Positions 8,880 to 19,250 of a stretch of DNA of 64,000 nt are shown one piece after another. The notes below the pieces were generated by a model. The model was not told where the DNA came from. It was given only the letters and a program-made list of their open reading frames with translations, and searched no databases. The DNA comes from Leptospira mtsangambouensis (GTDB lineage Bacteria > Spirochaetota > Leptospiria > Leptospirales > Leptospiraceae), in NCBI RefSeq assembly GCF_004770475.1, contig NZ_RQHK01000017.1:930001-994000 (forward strand). The letters run 5' to 3'. The translations under genes and the position numbers were made by a program. Each line of letters opens with the position of its first letter. Position 1 is the stretch's first letter.

Positions 8880-10097
8880 ATGGATTTTAAGTTCAGCGCG
8901 TATCATGTCTTTGTAGTCGGTTTACTTGCTTTTTTGCAATTTACCGTGGTCCTTGATTTTATGATTCTATCTCCCCTGGGAGTTCTAGTCATGGAAAAAT
9001 TACAAATTTCAACCCAACAGTTTGGATTTGTAGTGTCTGCTTATGCATTTAGTGCGGGGATTTCCGGTATCATTGCAGCTGGTTTTGCCGATCGATTTGA
9101 CCGCAAAAAATTATTATTATTCTTTTATATTGGATTTGTGGTCGCCACCTTTCTTTGCGGAATTGCAACGAATTACATACTTTTATTTAGCGCTCGTATT
9201 TTGACGGGAATCTTTGCTGGTGTTCTTTCCTCTATTTCCTTTGCGATTGTTGCCGACTTATTTCCACTCCAAGTGAGAGGACGGGTGATGGGATTCATTA
9301 TGACAGCATTTGCTGCAAGCCAAGTGTTTGGACTTCCCATCGGGATTTATATATCCAATTTATGGGGATGGCAATCTCCATTTTTGATGATCGCTGGTAT
9401 TAGTGGAATTGTTGGATTCGTTATTTTCTCCTTTTTGAAGCCACTCACGACTCATCTTGATCACAAAACGGATTTACATGCATTCCATCACTTAGTGAAA
9501 ACATTAACCCAAACAAAATATTTGCCAGCATTTCTTGCTACCACCTTACTCGCAACAGGTGGTTTTATGTTAATGCCTTTTGGATCTGCATTTTCTGTCC
9601 ACAATCTTGGGGTTAAGTTAGAAGATTTACCTCTGGTTTATATGGTAACTGGAGTTGTGTCAATGTTAGGTGGACCATTAATGGGTAGACTGAGTGATGC
9701 CATTGGAAAATACATTATGTTTGTGATTGCGTCCATCCTTGCAGCAGGTATCATCATCTATTACACAAAAATGGAAGTCACTCCGTTGCCGATTGTGATT
9801 TTCGTGAATTCCATTCTTTTTGTTTTTGTAGCGGCACGCATGATTTCTGCCAATGCATTGACATCTGCAGTTCCCGAGTTACATGACCGTGGTGCCTTTA
9901 TGGCAATCAGTTCTTCTATTCAACAAATTTCTGGTGGAATTGCTGCTTCTGTTGCGGGCCTGATTGTGATCCAAACTTCTAGCGGTTATATGGAAAGATA
10001 TGATATTCTAGGATATGTGGTTGCCACAGCCATTGTGCTCACAGTGATACTCATGTACAATGTGAACCAAATTGTTTTGAAAAAACATACAAAATAA
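8880..10097 (+). CDS. major facilitator superfamily transporter (DHA1-like)
   Basis: This is a 405-aa protein with twelve predicted helices. The family motif between helices 2 and 3 reads GFADRFDRKKLL, and RGRVMGF follows helix 4. I chose the ATG at 8880 because AAAGGGA lies 6 bases before it; the ATG at 8859 would add seven polar residues and has no such site. Overall pattern resembles sugar-efflux or drug-efflux MFS pumps of the inner membrane. Substrate cannot be told from sequence. The gene stands alone between the ppx operon and a strong terminator. Confidence 0.85.
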   Translation: MDFKFSAYHVFVVGLLAFLQFTVVLDFMILSPLGVLVMEKLQISTQQFGFVVSAYAFSAGISGIIAAGFADRFDRKKLLLFFYIGFVVATFLCGIATNYILLFSARILTGIFAGVLSSISFAIVADLFPLQVRGRVMGFIMTAFAASQVFGLPIGIYISNLWGWQSPFLMIAGISGIVGFVIFSFLKPLTTHLDHKTDLHAFHHLVKTLTQTKYLPAFLATTLLATGGFMLMPFGSAFSVHNLGVKLEDLPLVYMVTGVVSMLGGPLMGRLSDAIGKYIMFVIASILAAGIIIYYTKMEVTPLPIVIFVNSILFVFVAARMISANALTSAVPELHDRGAFMAISSSIQQISGGIAASVAGLIVIQTSSGYMERYDILGYVVATAIVLTVILMYNVNQIVLKKHTK

Positions 10098-10143
10098 TCA
10101 TTCAGAATGGTTCAGTAAAAAGTGAAAAGTATGGTTTGATCTG

Positions 10144-10173
10144 AAAGGCGGGAAAGATTCTCCCGCCTTTTTT
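10144..10173 (+). terminator. terminator after the MFS gene
   Basis: AAAGGCGGGA (10144-10153) pairs perfectly with TCCCGCCTTT (10161-10170), 7-nt loop, followed by T's to 10173. It separates the MFS gene from convergent pepA. Confidence 0.88.
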
Positions 10174-10194
10174 ATATACTCAAATTGAATTTGG

Positions 10195-11673
10195 TTATTC
10201 TTTAGATAGTTCGTTTGCTAAATCCACTAACAAACGCACTCCGTAACCAGTTGGTCCATGGAATTGAGTTCCTGATTTTTTCTTCCTCCACGCGGCACCG
10301 GCAATGTCGATGTGAGCCCATTGGATCGATTCATCCACGAACTTAGAAAGAAAAATTCCAGCAGAAATGGTTCCTGCCCCTTTCACTCCACCAGTGATGT
10401 TTTTTAAATCAGCAATGTCTGATTTTAAATCTTCACCATATTCTTCCCAAAGAGGAAGTTCCCATACGCGGTCATCGGAAGCATCCGATGCAGTGAAGAG
10501 AGCTTCACGAAGTGGATCCGAATTGGTAAGGATGGCGGCCGCTTCATGGCCCAGAGCAATGATCACAGCTCCCGTCAGTGTTGCTAAATCCACCATATAA
10601 TCTGGTTTGTAATTTTTGGAAACATAGGACAATACATCACCGAGCACAAGTCTTCCTTCTGCATCCGTGTTTTGCACTTCCACAGTGGTTCCATTGTATG
10701 CGGTATACACATCTCCCGGTTTGATGGCTTTTCCATCTGGCATATTTTCTGCCACACCGATTGCCGCTACAATATGAATCGGAAGTTCGAGAGCGGCAAT
10801 GGCACCAATCGCATGTATGGTGGCAGCGGCCCCACACATATCGTATTTCATTTCATGCATCTCACCTGGAGGTTTGAGTGAAATTCCACCGGTATCAAAG
10901 GTTAATCCTTTTCCTACAATCGCGAATTTCTTTTTGGCTTTGGTCGGTTTGTATTCTAAAATCACCATCTTGCCATTGAGCTCTGATCCACGAGCCACTG
11001 CCAAAATCCCACCAAGACCTTCTTTTTTCAATTGTGGTTCGTCCCAAACTTTAACAGAGAGTTTGTATTCCTTTGCAATTTCTTTGGAACGAGAAACAAA
11101 ATCATCTGGAGTGAAATAGTTTGCAGGCAAGTGAGCGATATGACGCGCACCGTTCACGTGTTTGGCGACAATTTTGCTTTTAGATAGTCCTGATTCTGCA
11201 AGGCTAGTGACTGATTTATCTTCGAACTTTAAGTAAACTGCACCCACTTTCTTTTTTTCTTTTTTCTTGGTTTGTAAAACAGAAACAGGATAACTTCCGA
11301 TAAAAAGAGTATTGGCAATTTGATAAGCAATACGATCAGCAGAGAACTTTTTGGAAAGGGATTTCGAGATGATAACCTCAAGCCCCATTCCATCATAACT
11401 TAGAATTTTTTCTCCATACTTAAAAAAATGAGAAATAAACTTTCTAAAGTTGAGTTTTTCTTTCTCACCTAATCCAAGATAGATGGTTTGTTCTGCTTCA
11501 TCACGAAATTCTTTTCCAAGTTCGCCAGAAAAAACTTTGGTTTCGATTTGGACCGGAAATTTTTTCCCAAGTTCTTCTTTGACATCCTCTTGGAAGATGG
11601 GGATGAGTTTATAATATGTGCCGGATTTAGGCGAACCGATTTGGATTTGGAGCGGAGAAGTTTCTATTTTCAT
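10195..11673 (-). CDS. pepA: cytosol (leucyl) aminopeptidase, M17 family
   Basis: A 492-aa protein with the M17 two-domain layout. The catalytic half contains [14 protein letters not shown] and the family signature [12 protein letters not shown], which hold the dinuclear metal ligands and the catalytic arginine. It removes N-terminal amino acids from peptides in the cytoplasm. Its ATG overlaps the stop of bcp (ATGA), so it is the second gene of a bcp-pepA operon. Length and motifs are typical, with nothing missing. Confidence 0.97.
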   Translation of the reverse strand: MKIETSPLQIQIGSPKSGTYYKLIPIFQEDVKEELGKKFPVQIETKVFSGELGKEFRDEAEQTIYLGLGEKEKLNFRKFISHFFKYGEKILSYDGMGLEVIISKSLSKKFSADRIAYQIANTLFIGSYPVSVLQTKKKEKKKVGAVYLKFEDKSVTSLAESGLSKSKIVAKHVNGARHIAHLPANYFTPDDFVSRSKEIAKEYKLSVKVWDEPQLKKEGLGGILAVARGSELNGKMVILEYKPTKAKKKFAIVGKGLTFDTGGISLKPPGEMHEMKYDMCGAAATIHAIGAIAALELPIHIVAAIGVAENMPDGKAIKPGDVYTAYNGTTVEVQNTDAEGRLVLGDVLSYVSKNYKPDYMVDLATLTGAVIIALGHEAAAILTNSDPLREALFTASDASDDRVWELPLWEEYGEDLKSDIADLKNITGGVKGAGTISAGIFLSKFVDESIQWAHIDIAGAAWRKKKSGTQFHGPTGYGVRLLVDLANELSKE

Positions 11674-12143
11674 TTCCCTTGGATTTCCTGAATGTCTTTG
11701 ATGATTTCTTCAACGTGTCCTTTTACCTTCACGCTGTCATAGATTTTTTTGATTTTAAGAGAACTATCGAGTAGGAAGCTGGATCTTACGATACCCATCC
11801 CTTTTCTTCCCATAAAAACCTTTTCTCTCCAAACACCGTAAGCCTCACAAATTTCTCCTGATTCGTCAGAGATCAGATCAAAATTGAGTTCTTGTTTTTC
11901 GATGAATTTGGTATGGGATTTGGGATTGTCTTTGGAGATTCCCACTACATTGAATCCGAATTTTTTAAGTCGGGCAAAATTATCTCGGAAGTCACATGCT
12001 TCTGTTGTACATCCCGGTGTCATGTCTCTAGGATAAAAATAAACAACGATTCCATTTTTTCCTGTTAGGTCTGCGAGTTTTACTTTTTCGCCATTTTGGT
12101 TGATACTCGTAAAATTGGGGGCTTTTTTCCCTACTTCCAACAT
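11670..12143 (-). CDS. bcp: thioredoxin-dependent peroxiredoxin, BCP type
   Basis: The start at 12143 gives 157 aa and follows an AGGAGAG Shine-Dalgarno by 7 bases; an upstream ATG adds 12 residues that the family lacks. The active site is [13 protein letters not shown], with peroxidatic and resolving cysteines five residues apart as in BCP/PrxQ. It reduces hydroperoxides in the cytoplasm using thioredoxin. First gene of the operon with pepA. Confidence 0.96.
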   Translation of the reverse strand: MLEVGKKAPNFTSINQNGEKVKLADLTGKNGIVVYFYPRDMTPGCTTEACDFRDNFARLKKFGFNVVGISKDNPKSHTKFIEKQELNFDLISDESGEICEAYGVWREKVFMGRKGMGIVRSSFLLDSSLKIKKIYDSVKVKGHVEEIIKDIQEIQGK

Positions 12144-12221
12144 AAATTTCTCTCCTGGTAAATGCATTCTTTTAGACAATTTTCAGTTGTCAATTTAGGA
12201 ATTTAGTTCGATACTCTTTGT

Positions 12222-12617
12222 ATGGACTCCAAGGAAAGAGCAGCACTGATTCGAGAAGCGAATACCGCTTTCAATGCAGGTGATATCCGTAAAGCACGTG
12301 AGCTCTTTCTCAAAACCGATTATAAAGATGGCCTCATCCGTTTGGGTGATCATTTTATGTACGATCGGAAACTTCCCATGTTGGCCTTTGGATACTATAA
12401 AAAGGCGGGCAGGCAGGACAAAGTGGACGAAATTTTCCAACGTATGGTCTACGCACTTTCTGTCTGGCTTGGTCGTGACAAATGGAAATTTCCTGGGCAA
12501 ACAAACCAAACGGATCCGTCTGGCGACAAACCTTCTCGTCCGCTAAATCCTGATGATTTTGTAGTGCATCCCATTCTAAAAGCAAAGGCTCTCGAGATAC
12601 TTTCTTCGAATCGATAG
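12222..12617 (+). CDS. conserved small TPR-like protein of unknown function
   Basis: The 131-aa soluble protein starts MDSKERAALIREANTAFNAG and is made of helical hairpins resembling one or two TPR units (residues 3-75), then a proline- and aspartate-rich linker and a final helix. No signal peptide or catalytic motif is seen. It lies just upstream of the antiporter gene on the same strand; a 7-bp inverted repeat (CGAATCG 12607-12613 / CGATTCG 12624-12630) spans its stop codon. I do not recognise a function. Confidence 0.75.
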   Translation: MDSKERAALIREANTAFNAGDIRKARELFLKTDYKDGLIRLGDHFMYDRKLPMLAFGYYKKAGRQDKVDEIFQRMVYALSVWLGRDKWKFPGQTNQTDPSGDKPSRPLNPDDFVVHPILKAKALEILSSNR

Positions 12618-12644
12618 TCCTTTCGATTCGTCTAAGGAATAAAC

Positions 12645-14117
12645 ATGATAGACAGTTTTACCTTACAAGCTCTTGTTATTTCTACTCTTATTTTATTCTC
12701 TATTTTATCGAGTAAACTATTCTTTCGTTTTGGGTTTCCCATCTTACTTATTTTTTTAACCTTTGGTATGTTAGCTGGTGCTGATGGTCCAGGGAGAATT
12801 GATTTTAGTGATTATGGTTTAGCACAATCGATTGGGATTTTTGCCCTTATCTATATTTTGTTTTTGGGTGGTCTTGAAAGTGAATGGGATAGTTTAAAAA
12901 ACTTCTTATCTGTCGGGATTCGGTTGTCGATTGTAGGAACCATTCTGACTGCACTGATTTTAGGTGTACTCATCCACTATTTATTCCCTGTTCTTGGTTT
13001 TATGGAATCGTTTTTACTCGGTTCCATTGTGAGTGCCACAGACGCTGCTTCGGTATTTAATATCTTCAAAACGGGATCTTCTGATTTACCGGTTCATTTA
13101 AAAAAAATCATAGAATTTGAGTCTGGATCTAACGATGCGGTGGGTGTTCTTTTAACAACCATCTTTATGAACCTCATCACAGCTGATGCGAGTTTTAGTG
13201 GGTTCCAGTTCTTTCGGTTTTTTGTCATGCAGGTTCTTGTAGGATCAATGATGGGATACAGTTTGGGGATCCTCATTCTGTATTTAATGAACTCCGTCAA
13301 ACTGGGGTATGATGGTCTTTATTTAGTTTTTATCACTGCTTCTGTTCCTTTTATTTATGCAGTCACCACCGTGTTCCAAGGGAATGGATTTTTGGCAGTC
13401 TACATTGCTGGGATCATTGTTGGCCGAAACAAATTCATTCATAAAAAATCCATCTTTCGTTTTTTAAACGGATATGTTTGGATCTTACAAATTGGTATGT
13501 TCCTTTGTTTTGGACTTCTAGTGTATCCTTCACGGATGGCCAATATTTGGGTACCGGGACTTCTCATTGGGGTACTCCTCATTCTTTTTGCAAGACCAGT
13601 GGCAGTGTTTATTTCACTATTCCGTGTGAAGTTGCCTGTCAAAGAAAAGTTATTTATTTCTTGGGTGGGATTACGCGGTGCCTCACCAATCATCCTGGCA
13701 ACCTTTCCGATTGCCCAAGGATTGGTATGGGGAGATTTACTTTTTCATATCGTATTTTTTGTGGTCCTTGTTTCCCTTCTCGTGCAAGGTTCTCTTATCC
13801 CTCGTGTGGCGCAGTGGTTAGGAATCTTAAAAAAGGATCCTGATCGTAAAATTTATCATCCTACTGACTTTGATAACATTGAGTTTCCTGGGATGACATT
13901 ACAAGAGTTGATTGTTCCATATAACTCTAGTGTGGTGGACAAAGCTTTGTTTGAAATCAAACTTCCAGAACAGTCGCATATCCTACTCATTGCCCGGGGA
14001 GAACAATTTTTGATTCCATCGGGAAATACACAAGTGAGAGGTGGGGATGTGATTTGGGTGTTGGCAAAAGACGAAGTGATGCCAATCATCGGTAAAACGT
14101 TTATGGCTGTTGCATAA
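12645..14117 (+). CDS. CPA1-type cation/proton antiporter with TrkA-C domain (NhaP2/CvrA-like)
   Basis: A 490-aa inner membrane protein. About 12 helices (residues 5-385) include the CPA transport motif ATDAASVF and ESGSNDAVGVLL, whose aspartates carry ions. Residues about 405-485 form a TrkA-C regulatory domain (LPEQSHILLIARGEQFLIP), as in K+/H+ antiporters CvrA and NhaP2. AAGGAA precedes the ATG by 6 bases. It exchanges K+ or Na+ for protons to set cytoplasmic ion balance and pH; ion choice is not decidable here. Confidence 0.9.
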   Translation: MIDSFTLQALVISTLILFSILSSKLFFRFGFPILLIFLTFGMLAGADGPGRIDFSDYGLAQSIGIFALIYILFLGGLESEWDSLKNFLSVGIRLSIVGTILTALILGVLIHYLFPVLGFMESFLLGSIVSATDAASVFNIFKTGSSDLPVHLKKIIEFESGSNDAVGVLLTTIFMNLITADASFSGFQFFRFFVMQVLVGSMMGYSLGILILYLMNSVKLGYDGLYLVFITASVPFIYAVTTVFQGNGFLAVYIAGIIVGRNKFIHKKSIFRFLNGYVWILQIGMFLCFGLLVYPSRMANIWVPGLLIGVLLILFARPVAVFISLFRVKLPVKEKLFISWVGLRGASPIILATFPIAQGLVWGDLLFHIVFFVVLVSLLVQGSLIPRVAQWLGILKKDPDRKIYHPTDFDNIEFPGMTLQELIVPYNSSVVDKALFEIKLPEQSHILLIARGEQFLIPSGNTQVRGGDVIWVLAKDEVMPIIGKTFMAVA

Positions 14118-14129
14118 ATGCCAGCTTAA

Positions 14130-15512
14130 TTATTTGAGTGATTGCTTTTTAGCTTCGGCCATTTTTTTATCCAATCGAAATCCATAATAAACGGGAAGGG
14201 CAATGAGAGTGATCATGAGTCCCCACCCGGCAGTAACTGGTTTTTCAATAAAGAGAATGGCCATCACAGCAATATTGGCAAAAATATAAAGGAAAATGGG
14301 CAAAGGATAAAAAGGAATTTTATAATCCGATTTCATTCCCATCTTTTCGAACCGAAAGGGCGTGGCTGCCGTAAGACATGACAAAATTAAAATCGAACAA
14401 GTGATCATGTAAAGTAAGGCTTCAATTTCTTTTACAAACAAAAAGAGAATCGCCACGAAACCTTGAAAAAAAATAGAAACATAAGGGCTATGCCATTTGG
14501 GATGGACTTTGGAAAAAGAGGGAAGAAACACTCCGTCTCTTGCCATCGCAAAGTACACTCGACTTCCCCCGATTAGAATGGCCGACATGGAACCCAAAAT
14601 CACCCAAGCAATAAAACTTGTTGTTAAAATGGAATAGTTTGCACCAAATAACTTCTGAAAGGCGATTGCCCCAATCCCATCTTGGCCAGCTAACTCTTCA
14701 ATGGGAGCTGAAATCACAAAAAGCAAATTGATAACAAAATAAAGTCCAGCCACAAGAAAACAAGCAGTGATAGCGGAACGAACAATTGTTTTTTCTGGGT
14801 TTTTTACCTCTTCCGCAATATAGGTAATCATATTCCATCCCAGATAAGAGAAAGATACGGGAACAATCCCAATCAATACTTTGGAGTAAAAAGAAAGTTC
14901 CATTAAGTTAGGAAAGGGAGAGTTGAATAAATAAGACCAATTGGTGTTTCCAATCGAAAACCCAAGTGCCAAAAAGAGAAGTAGGCCAGTAATCTTTAGA
15001 ACAGCAAAAACATTTTGTACACGCACTGCCGACTTAATTCCAAAGTAGTTGAGCGTACTAAAAAATAAAATTGGTAAAACACCAATGAAGGTGATGGAGC
15101 TAACTTGTAAATCCAAACCTAACAAAGTATATGTGGGAGATTCCCAAACAGGAAGTTCTGGAAATAAAATCTGAACATACTTACCGAAGGCGAGAGCAAG
15201 TACAGATACACAAGCAGAGAAATTAGTAAGTAGGGAAGACCAACCACTCATAAAAGCAATGGCCGGTGAATAAGCAACTTTTAGATAAACATAATCTCCT
15301 CCAGCAAATGGGAGGAGGCGAGCAGCATAAGCATAGGTGATAGAACCAGAAAGTGCTAAAATTCCGCCGACAATCCAACAGAATAGGACTATCCAAAGGT
15401 TTCCGGTTTCTTTGATCAAATAACCAGAGGTGAAAAAAATTCCCGACCCCACCATAGAGGAGAAGAGAACCGAGATGGAATCAAAAGTATTGAGGCTACG
15501 TTTTAATTCCAA
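14130..15512 (-). CDS. APC-family amino acid permease
   Basis: The 460-aa protein has twelve hydrophobic helices, with SMVGSGIFFTSGYL in helix 1 matching the substrate-binding GSGIF motif of the amino acid/polyamine/organocation family. The start is TTG at 15512, directly after and in the same frame as the TAA stop of the upstream gene (15515-15513). Translation therefore probably depends on reinitiation by ribosomes finishing the upstream frame. Substrate unknown. Its 3' end faces the antiporter with 12 bases between stops. Confidence 0.88.
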   Translation of the reverse strand: MELKRSLNTFDSISVLFSSMVGSGIFFTSGYLIKETGNLWIVLFCWIVGGILALSGSITYAYAARLLPFAGGDYVYLKVAYSPAIAFMSGWSSLLTNFSACVSVLALAFGKYVQILFPELPVWESPTYTLLGLDLQVSSITFIGVLPILFFSTLNYFGIKSAVRVQNVFAVLKITGLLLFLALGFSIGNTNWSYLFNSPFPNLMELSFYSKVLIGIVPVSFSYLGWNMITYIAEEVKNPEKTIVRSAITACFLVAGLYFVINLLFVISAPIEELAGQDGIGAIAFQKLFGANYSILTTSFIAWVILGSMSAILIGGSRVYFAMARDGVFLPSFSKVHPKWHSPYVSIFFQGFVAILFLFVKEIEALLYMITCSILILSCLTAATPFRFEKMGMKSDYKIPFYPLPIFLYIFANIAVMAILFIEKPVTAGWGLMITLIALPVYYGFRLDKKMAEAKKQSLK

Positions 15513-16028
15513 TTAATTTCCGAGAAGTCGTTTCACCATTGTTTCAGAAATTGGTTTCATAGAAGAAGCAGACAAAGTTCCAATTTTACCTTTGAACTCT
15601 TCTGGGTTTAACATCATTCCAAGAGAAAAGATATTTTCGCTCTCTACTTCCTTTTTCTTTAGTTCCGCAAGGAGACTAGAAATATTACCTTTGCTGTTTT
15701 CTAAAATTTCCGGTTTGGTTACTTTTCCTTCACCTAACTCTGGGAACAGTGGTTCTCCTTCAAAAAGAAGTTCTTTGAGTTTGTCTTCTTCTTGTGAGTT
15801 ATCTTCCAAAAGACCAATTCGAGATTGTTCTTTGGAAAGTTGTTTTTGCAATTCCGTGAGCCTTGATTGGATATTGTGGTACTGAACAGGAAGGCTGACA
15901 ACAAAGTCGGATTTTTCTTCTGACTTTTGTACAGGAACTCCTGATTTTCCAGAGACATCTTTACTGTCCTTTTTGTCCTGGATTAGTTTTTCGGCTGAAT
16001 TGAGGAGACGATTGAGACGAACATCCAT
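15513..16028 (-). CDS. coiled-coil protein of unknown function
   Basis: The 171-aa soluble protein is rich in Lys, Glu and Ser, with a predicted coiled coil around residues 50-85 (QSRLTELQKQLSKEQSRI) and a second helical stretch near 115-130. No signal peptide, no known motif. A good Shine-Dalgarno (AGGTAGGA) precedes the ATG. It is immediately followed in the same frame by the APC permease, separated by one TAA codon, so the two are co-translated or at least coupled. I do not recognise the family. Confidence 0.75.
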   Translation of the reverse strand: MDVRLNRLLNSAEKLIQDKKDSKDVSGKSGVPVQKSEEKSDFVVSLPVQYHNIQSRLTELQKQLSKEQSRIGLLEDNSQEEDKLKELLFEGEPLFPELGEGKVTKPEILENSKGNISSLLAELKKKEVESENIFSLGMMLNPEEFKGKIGTLSASSMKPISETMVKRLLGN

Positions 16029-16202
16029 GTCCTACCTTCCTTGGTAAAGGCCTTATGTCTCGGCGGTGCCTGGACATAAATCCTATGACTACCTGTCTAA
16101 TTTTCGGTTAGCCCGTACAAGGAAAATAAACTTTTTCTAAAAAAAAGTAAAGAATTATTAAAGTTGACTCGGGTTTTTGCAAGGTTTTGCTTGTGGGAGT
16201 TT

Positions 16203-17168
16203 ATGGAAAGAAACCAATTTCTTCTCTTTCTCTCCTTTTTGTTCTCCACCATTGCCACAATTCTCGGAATTGCCATCTTGGTATCTGGATCAAGCCTTGC
16301 CCGTTTCTCTAGTGGGACCGGTGGTGGTCTTTTCCAAGCCAGTGAAATTGGTGCTGTCGTCATACCAATCGTAGGTGAGATTCACTCAGGGGAATCCACT
16401 TTTGACTCTACGGGTGCTGATACCGTTTTACGCCAATTACGCGAATTGGAAGAAGATGGAAATATCAAAGGAATCCTAGTCGAAATCAATTCTCCAGGTG
16501 GAACAGTTGCTGCTTCCCAAGAAATTTTCAACGAACTCCTGCATCTACGTAAAACCAAAAAGATTGTGGTGAGTATGAAAGATGTGGCTGCCTCCGGTGG
16601 GTATTATATCGCCGCAGCCTCCGATTATATTTTTGCTCAGAACGGAACCATTACAGGCTCCATTGGAGTCATCTCCTTTGCACCTAACGTAAAGGGACTT
16701 TTGGATCGTTATGGAGTAGGTGTTCGCACTTACAAAGCAGGGAAATACAAAGATATGTATTCTCCATTTCGTGATTCTACAAACGAAGAAGATGATATGA
16801 TTGGAAAACAGTTACAAGACACCTATCGTAAGTTTGTGGAAGATGTTGCCAAAGGAAGAAACAAAACTGTTAAATCCATTGAAGAGTTAGCAGAAGGAAA
16901 AATCTATTCCGGTGAAGATGCGTTCCGTAACAAACTTGTGGATGATATAGGTGGCCGAAGAGAAGCACATAAAAAACTTTCTGAACTTTGCCAATATGAT
17001 GGCCTCATTCCACTCTTTGAACAAGAGATCTCTCCTTTTGATCGTTTTTTACAATCCATTGGTGTAAACTTTTTGGGAGACAATTCTCATGTATCCAAAA
17101 TCAGATCTCTCATCCAATCTCAAGTTTTGGTCATCTTACCAACCGCTCTTGGAAAATTAATGTTATGA
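16203..17168 (+). CDS. sppA: signal peptide peptidase SppA, 36K type
   Basis: ATG at 16203 follows a GGGAG site by 3-4 bases and places the membrane anchor (residues 6-30) at the N terminus; an in-frame TTG at 16164 is less likely. The S49 protease fold follows: [12 protein letters not shown], the nucleophile Ser131 in [10 protein letters not shown], and a lysine-bearing segment ([11 protein letters not shown], residues 177-187) for the Ser-Lys dyad. It degrades cleaved signal peptides in the membrane, active site outside. The stop overlaps the next start by ATGA. 321 aa, typical for the short form. Confidence 0.95.
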   Translation: MERNQFLLFLSFLFSTIATILGIAILVSGSSLARFSSGTGGGLFQASEIGAVVIPIVGEIHSGESTFDSTGADTVLRQLRELEEDGNIKGILVEINSPGGTVAASQEIFNELLHLRKTKKIVVSMKDVAASGGYYIAAASDYIFAQNGTITGSIGVISFAPNVKGLLDRYGVGVRTYKAGKYKDMYSPFRDSTNEEDDMIGKQLQDTYRKFVEDVAKGRNKTVKSIEELAEGKIYSGEDAFRNKLVDDIGGRREAHKKLSELCQYDGLIPLFEQEISPFDRFLQSIGVNFLGDNSHVSKIRSLIQSQVLVILPTALGKLML

Positions 17169-17773
17169 GAGATTTTTTCTTCGATTTAGTGGATGTATTG
17201 GAATTGGTATTTTTGGATCCCCTTCGGTATTCGGAGGAGGTTCAAGAGATCCCATTTGCAGCAAGTCCTGTGTCCAGTTGGATGTTTTCTATCCTTTCCG
17301 CCTTGTCTTTGTCAGTGGGGATGAGTATTCTTTCTGCCCCATACACCATTTCTACTTTGTCGTTTTTGTTTTTTGGTTTTATTGCCAATTTGTTTTTGTT
17401 TCGATTTTTTCCTTTTTTTTATTCATTAGTGGCTGACTATTATGTACAAAAAAAGGGAAGGACACCGAAACTTTTATTTTTGATCCTCTTTGCAAGACAC
17501 TCCGTCGTATTGTTTCTGTTATTTGCTCCGGTTTGTATTGTATTTCATGCATTGGGACTTTCAGGACTTGGGTCAGGGTTTTTTTTACTCCTCAGTTTTA
17601 TTTTGCTCTATAGCCTTGTAGTTTCTCGTGGTTTAAAGTCCATCTATGAACTAAGGAATCGAGATTCCCTTCGGTTTTCGTTTTATGCACTTGGACTTAC
17701 CATCATCTTTCCTTTTCTGATGAATTTGTATACGGCAACGAGTATCCTCCAATCGATTTCGGGCGGTTTTTAA
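17165..17773 (+). CDS. multi-pass membrane protein of unknown function
   Basis: The 202-aa protein starts inside the sppA stop (ATGA). After a short cytoplasmic segment with [11 protein letters not shown] it has about five hydrophobic helices. The pattern is loosely like Yip1-type membrane proteins and like the partial protein at the right edge of the window (63668-64000), but this is a visual impression. It sits between sppA and surE in one operon; function unknown. Confidence 0.75.
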   Translation: MRDFFFDLVDVLELVFLDPLRYSEEVQEIPFAASPVSSWMFSILSALSLSVGMSILSAPYTISTLSFLFFGFIANLFLFRFFPFFYSLVADYYVQKKGRTPKLLFLILFARHSVVLFLLFAPVCIVFHALGLSGLGSGFFLLLSFILLYSLVVSRGLKSIYELRNRDSLRFSFYALGLTIIFPFLMNLYTATSILQSISGGF

Positions 17774-17774
17774 T

Positions 17775-18515
17775 TTGAATTTACTCATTACGAATGACGA
17801 CGGAATTTCTTCCGCCGGAATCAAAGCCTTAGAACGTATTCTTGGAAAATCCTATCAAACTTATCTGATTGCACCTTTGAAAGAACGTTCTGTGACATCC
17901 ATGGCACTCACCGTCTTCCAGGGGATGCGTGTGGAACGAATCAATGACAACCATTATATTGCCGACGGATTTCCTGCTGATTGTGTAAACATTGGATTGT
18001 ATGCAGAGATTTTTCCGAAAATTGACTTTGTCATCTCTGGGATCAACCGTGGTGTGAATATGGGATATGATGTCCATTATTCGGGAACTGTTGGTGCAGC
18101 CAAACATGGAGCCCTTCATGGGATTCCATCTCTTGCTGTGAGTTCGGGTCGGATTGATCCAGACGATGGTTATGAGAAAGAGGCAGAACTTGTTTTGTCG
18201 TTTTTGGAAAAATACAAATCGCAGATTCAGTCCGGCGAAGTATGGAATTTAAATTTCCCTCCCGAAATTTCTGGTTCAGGCACATTAAACGAAGTTGTGT
18301 TTACTCGTCTTGGTCGCCGTCGTTACTCTGAAAAGTATGAAAAAAAACAAATCATTGAAGGTGTCAGCGAATTTCAGTTAAACGGAAGTTTGCTTGGACA
18401 TGATGAAGAAACAGGTACTGACTTTGAAGCCTATTACCAAGGAAAACTTCCCGTCACACCCATCCAATTGGATCTAACGGAAAAGATTCGATTAAAGGAA
18501 CTACAATCTAAGTAA
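17775..18515 (+). CDS. surE: 5'-nucleotidase SurE
   Basis: The 246-aa protein starts at TTG 17775, one base after the upstream stop; the start is fixed by the universally conserved N terminus LLITNDDGISSAGI, which binds the catalytic metal. SGINRGVNMGYDVHYSGTVG and the later SLAVSSG region complete the family signature. SurE removes phosphate from nucleoside 5'- and 3'-monophosphates in the cytoplasm and has a role in stationary-phase survival. It belongs to the sppA-membrane protein-surE-TPR operon. Confidence 0.96.
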   Translation: MNLLITNDDGISSAGIKALERILGKSYQTYLIAPLKERSVTSMALTVFQGMRVERINDNHYIADGFPADCVNIGLYAEIFPKIDFVISGINRGVNMGYDVHYSGTVGAAKHGALHGIPSLAVSSGRIDPDDGYEKEAELVLSFLEKYKSQIQSGEVWNLNFPPEISGSGTLNEVVFTRLGRRRYSEKYEKKQIIEGVSEFQLNGSLLGHDEETGTDFEAYYQGKLPVTPIQLDLTEKIRLKELQSK

Positions 18516-18519
18516 ACCA

Positions 18520-19191
18520 ATGCCTGAAGAAACAGATTACCTCAGCTATATGAACAAAGGCAATTATGCCATGGCACTGAACCTTTTGGACCAGGCATTA
18601 CTCCAAAATCCAGAAGATCCCGTCCTTTTGTATAATTTTGCCTTATGTTGTTTCCAGACTAAAAACTTTAAAAAATCGATTCAGGTTTTGGATCGGATTC
18701 TCAGCGAATATCCTGGGTTCATTGAACTGGATAATGTGTACCGTCTAAAAGTATTTGCCCTTGTGGAATTAAAGGATTGGGAGACAGCCGAATCCATCAT
18801 CAAAGAAAGATTGCAAGTGGCAGTGGATGACGCAAAACTTTTGTCTTTTTTGGCCCATGTTTATGAATACACACACCGGTTGGAAGAAGCCATCGATATC
18901 CATAGAAGGATTTTAAGGCATACTCCCGATTACAAAAACAGTCTGAACTCTCTTGGATACCTTCTTGCTTTGAAAAAAAAGATAAACACCGAAGAACGTT
19001 CGGAAGCCATCCGGTCTTTAAAAAAAGCTTTGGAACTCGATCCCAACAATCCGGCCTATTTGGATTCCTTTGGTTATTTCCTGCAAACCATTGGAAAACC
19101 AGAGGAAGCTTGGAAAGCCTATCGCAAAGCTCTACAAAAGAACCCAAACCATCCCATCCTCTTAGAAAGATTGAAGAACCTAAAGAAATAA
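18520..19191 (+). CDS. TPR repeat protein
   Basis: A 223-aa soluble protein made almost entirely of tetratricopeptide repeats: MALNLLDQALLQNPEDPVLL, SIQVLDRILSEYPG, EAIDIHRRILRHTPDYKNSL, AIRSLKKALELDPNNPAYLD and AWKAYRKALQKNPNHP can be read as successive units. No signal peptide. Starts 4 bases after surE. TPR proteins act as binding scaffolds; the partner is not indicated. Confidence 0.88.
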   Translation: MPEETDYLSYMNKGNYAMALNLLDQALLQNPEDPVLLYNFALCCFQTKNFKKSIQVLDRILSEYPGFIELDNVYRLKVFALVELKDWETAESIIKERLQVAVDDAKLLSFLAHVYEYTHRLEEAIDIHRRILRHTPDYKNSLNSLGYLLALKKKINTEERSEAIRSLKKALELDPNNPAYLDSFGYFLQTIGKPEEAWKAYRKALQKNPNHPILLERLKNLKK

Positions 19192-19203
19192 ATCTCCGTT
19201 TTG

Positions 19204-19231
19204 TTGACACAGTCCCTAAGCCAAAAACACT
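19204..19231 (+). promoter_or_regulatory. candidate promoter of the tRNA cluster
   Basis: A consensus -35 hexamer TTGACA (19204-19209) is followed 16 bases later by AACACT (19226-19231), a weak -10, about 20 bases before the first tRNA. The -35 is clear, the -10 is not. Confidence 0.4.
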
Positions 19232-19250
19232 GGTGTTTCAAGGACTTTCT

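Noticed and set aside
16164..16192. TTGACT as a -35 element before sppA
   Set aside because: No acceptable -10 at 16-18 bases; left out as a promoter call.
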